Of a stretch of DNA of 6,263 bases, positions 5,058-6,263 are shown one piece after another. The notes beneath the pieces were generated by a model. The model saw nothing but the letters and a program-made list of their open reading frames with translations. It was not told the DNA's origin and searched no databases. Position numbers and translations under genes: made by a program. The stretch comes from QHWK01 sp035315685. Lineage in GTDB: Bacteria; Acidobacteriota; Vicinamibacteria; Vicinamibacterales; CAVVIG01. The DNA lies in assembly GCA_035315685.1 (NCBI GenBank), contig DATFXR010000392.1, forward strand, positions 1 to 6,263. The letters run 5' to 3'. Position 1 is the stretch's first letter, and each line of letters begins with the position of its first letter.

Positions 5058-6263
5058 CTAGAGACCGGCGCGGTTGAAGAGGTCGCGCGCGGCGACTCTC
5101 GCGGCAGCCGCGACGTCGGCGCGATCGACTCGCATTGTCTCAAAATCTCGGACGAGGATTTCGCCGTCGACGATCGTCGCCCGCACGTCGCTGCCACGCG
5201 CGGCGTAGACCAATGCCGAATACGGATCGGGCCCGGGCGCGAGATGCGGCCGGTCGCGATCGATAACGATCACGTCCGCCTTTTTTCCGACCTCGAGCGA
5301 CCCGATCTCGTGTTCGAGGCCGAGCGTCCGCGCGCCGGCGCGGGTGGCCATCCACAGGACGTCGCGCGCCGGCAGGACGCCGGGCTGTTTCCGCATCGCC
5401 TGCAGCACCGCGGCCAGCCGCATCTCGTCGAACATGTCCAGGTGGTTGTTGCATGCCGCGCCGTCGGCGCCGAGGGACACGGTGATGCCGCGCGCGCGCA
5501 TCTCGGGAACCGGGGCGATGCCCGAACCGAGCTTCAGGTTGGAGCCGGGGCAATGCATCACCTTGACGTCATGATCGGCCAGAACGCGCTGATCGCGTTC
5601 GTCGGCCCACACGCAGTGGGCGGCGCACAACCGCGGCGCCGCGAGTCGGACGGTCGCGAGGTATTCGATGTTCGACCGTGCGCCCGACAACTGCTGCACG
5701 ATCGCGATCTCGTCGCGGGACTCGGACGCGTGGGTGTGCACCAGCGCGTGCTGCGCGTTCGAGAGATCGGCAACCGCTTCGAGCAACTCACGCGAGCAGG
5801 AGACGGCGAATCGCGGGGCGAACGCGGCGCGCAGGCGGCCGTTCGCGGCGCCCTCCCAGCGCGCGCGGATGGCAACGCTCTCGTCGATCGACGCACGCGT
5901 GTCTTCCTGCAGCCTCCTGGGGACCTGCGCGTCGAAGTCCATCATGCACTTGCCGATCGTCGCGCGCAGTCCGCTCGCCTCGACTTCCTGGAACACCACG
6001 TCGGTGTCGTGCACGGTCTCCATCGTCAGCACCGAAGTCGTGCCGCTGGCGAGCAGCTCCGCGGTTGCCAGTCGCGCCGCCGCGCGCAGCGAGTCGGGCG
6101 TATGCGCCGCCTCCATCGGCCAGATCCGCGTGCGCAACCAGTCCATCAGCAGCAGGTCGTCGGCATAGCCGCGAAAAAGCGTCTGACAGAGATGAATGTG
6201 CGTCTGGATCAACCCGGGCAGGATGTAGCCGCCGGCGGCGTCGATCAGCGTGTCGTGCGGCGC
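5058..6263 (-). CDS. Amidohydrolase, MTA/SAH/5'-deoxyadenosine deaminase-like, 5' end outside window
   Basis: The frame is open from the window edge (GCG at 6263) to TAG at 5058, 401 residues; the family is usually about 430-450, so roughly 40 N-terminal residues are missing. A TTG at 6212 gives an apparent start but is only the Leu of PGLIQTHIHLCQ, a motif needing upstream sequence. In window numbering the metal site of the amidohydrolase superfamily is complete: HIH (22 and 24), the HxxE of HTHASES (His178, Glu181), AHC (His216) and GADG (Asp267). HCPGSNLKLGSG, LGADGAACNNHLDMFDEMR and PRFAVSC resemble S-adenosylhomocysteine, methylthioadenosine and 5'-deoxyadenosine deaminases, and the C-terminus GSLEVGKKADVIVID closes the composite beta domain. 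It probably deaminates an adenosine-type nucleoside in the cytoplasm, salvaging SAM by-products; another chlorohydrolase- or guanine-deaminase-like substrate is possible. The hrcA promoter separates it from the chaperone operon. Confidence 0.9.
   Translation of the reverse strand, partial: APHDTLIDAAGGYILPGLIQTHIHLCQTLFRGYADDLLLMDWLRTRIWPMEAAHTPDSLRAAARLATAELLASGTTSVLTMETVHDTDVVFQEVEASGLRATIGKCMMDFDAQVPRRLQEDTRASIDESVAIRARWEGAANGRLRAAFAPRFAVSCSRELLEAVADLSNAQHALVHTHASESRDEIAIVQQLSGARSNIEYLATVRLAAPRLCAAHCVWADERDQRVLADHDVKVMHCPGSNLKLGSGIAPVPEMRARGITVSLGADGAACNNHLDMFDEMRLAAVLQAMRKQPGVLPARDVLWMATRAGARTLGLEHEIGSLEVGKKADVIVIDRDRPHLAPGPDPYSALVYAARGSDVRATIVDGEILVRDFETMRVDRADVAAAARVAARDLFNRAGL

Noticed and set aside
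4880..5197. Minus-strand open frame of 105 codons spanning the amidohydrolase end and the hrcA promoter
   Set aside because: It overlaps the 3' end of the amidohydrolase in another frame, runs through the promoter and the CIRCE site, and has no recognisable motif.
5280..5286. A_AAA_AAG slippery heptamer in phase in the amidohydrolase (as in dnaX -1 frameshifting)
   Set aside because: It encodes the conserved GKKAD motif of the family, the -1 frame gives only an Arg-rich tail, and I see no stimulatory structure. Coincidence is the simplest explanation.
6210..6212. TTG as the start of the amidohydrolase
   Set aside because: The frame remains open upstream to the window edge and encodes GGYILPG, which is part of the conserved motif before HIH, so the true start lies outside.

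Overview
The window is high-GC bacterial chromosomal DNA in which every supportable gene lies on the minus strand, so the biological reading order runs from base 6263 down to base 1. In that order it holds the 3' part of an amidohydrolase (nucleoside-deaminase type), then the heat-shock regulator gene hrcA, grpE, dnaJ, prmA (ribosomal protein L11 methyltransferase), and the 5' part of a secreted protein built from carboxypeptidase-regulatory-like domains. The last gene type, the GC content and the protein wording suggest an Acidobacteriota genome, probably near Vicinamibacteria. That placement is inference from family resemblance; no marker in the window proves it.

The core is a chaperone operon. 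A good -10 hexamer (TATAAT) sits just upstream of hrcA, and an 18-of-27-base inverted repeat with a nine-base spacer lies between it and the hrcA start. This repeat is a CIRCE operator variant, the binding site of HrcA itself. hrcA and grpE are 10 bases apart, and grpE and dnaJ overlap by four bases (GTGA), so the three are almost certainly co-transcribed and partly translationally coupled. HrcA would repress its own operon at normal temperature. GrpE (nucleotide exchange) and DnaJ (substrate delivery and ATPase stimulation) serve DnaK, whose gene is not here although in many bacteria it sits between grpE and dnaJ. prmA follows dnaJ as in the Bacillus-type cluster.

The most unusual DNA is outside and between the textbook genes. 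The dnaJ-prmA gap carries a 117-base array of thirteen 9-base units that starts inside the dnaJ stop codon. About 320 bases further on, prmA itself contains an in-frame Ser/Pro/Ala/Glu-rich insert made of AGCCCCG heptamers at the point where the family's linker meets the methyltransferase domain. The HrcA recognition region and the CIRCE site both differ from consensus, which may be co-variation. I found no mobile element, CRISPR array, tRNA or rRNA, and no clear sign of a wholly new multi-gene system: this is an ordinary housekeeping locus with unusual simple-sequence expansions.
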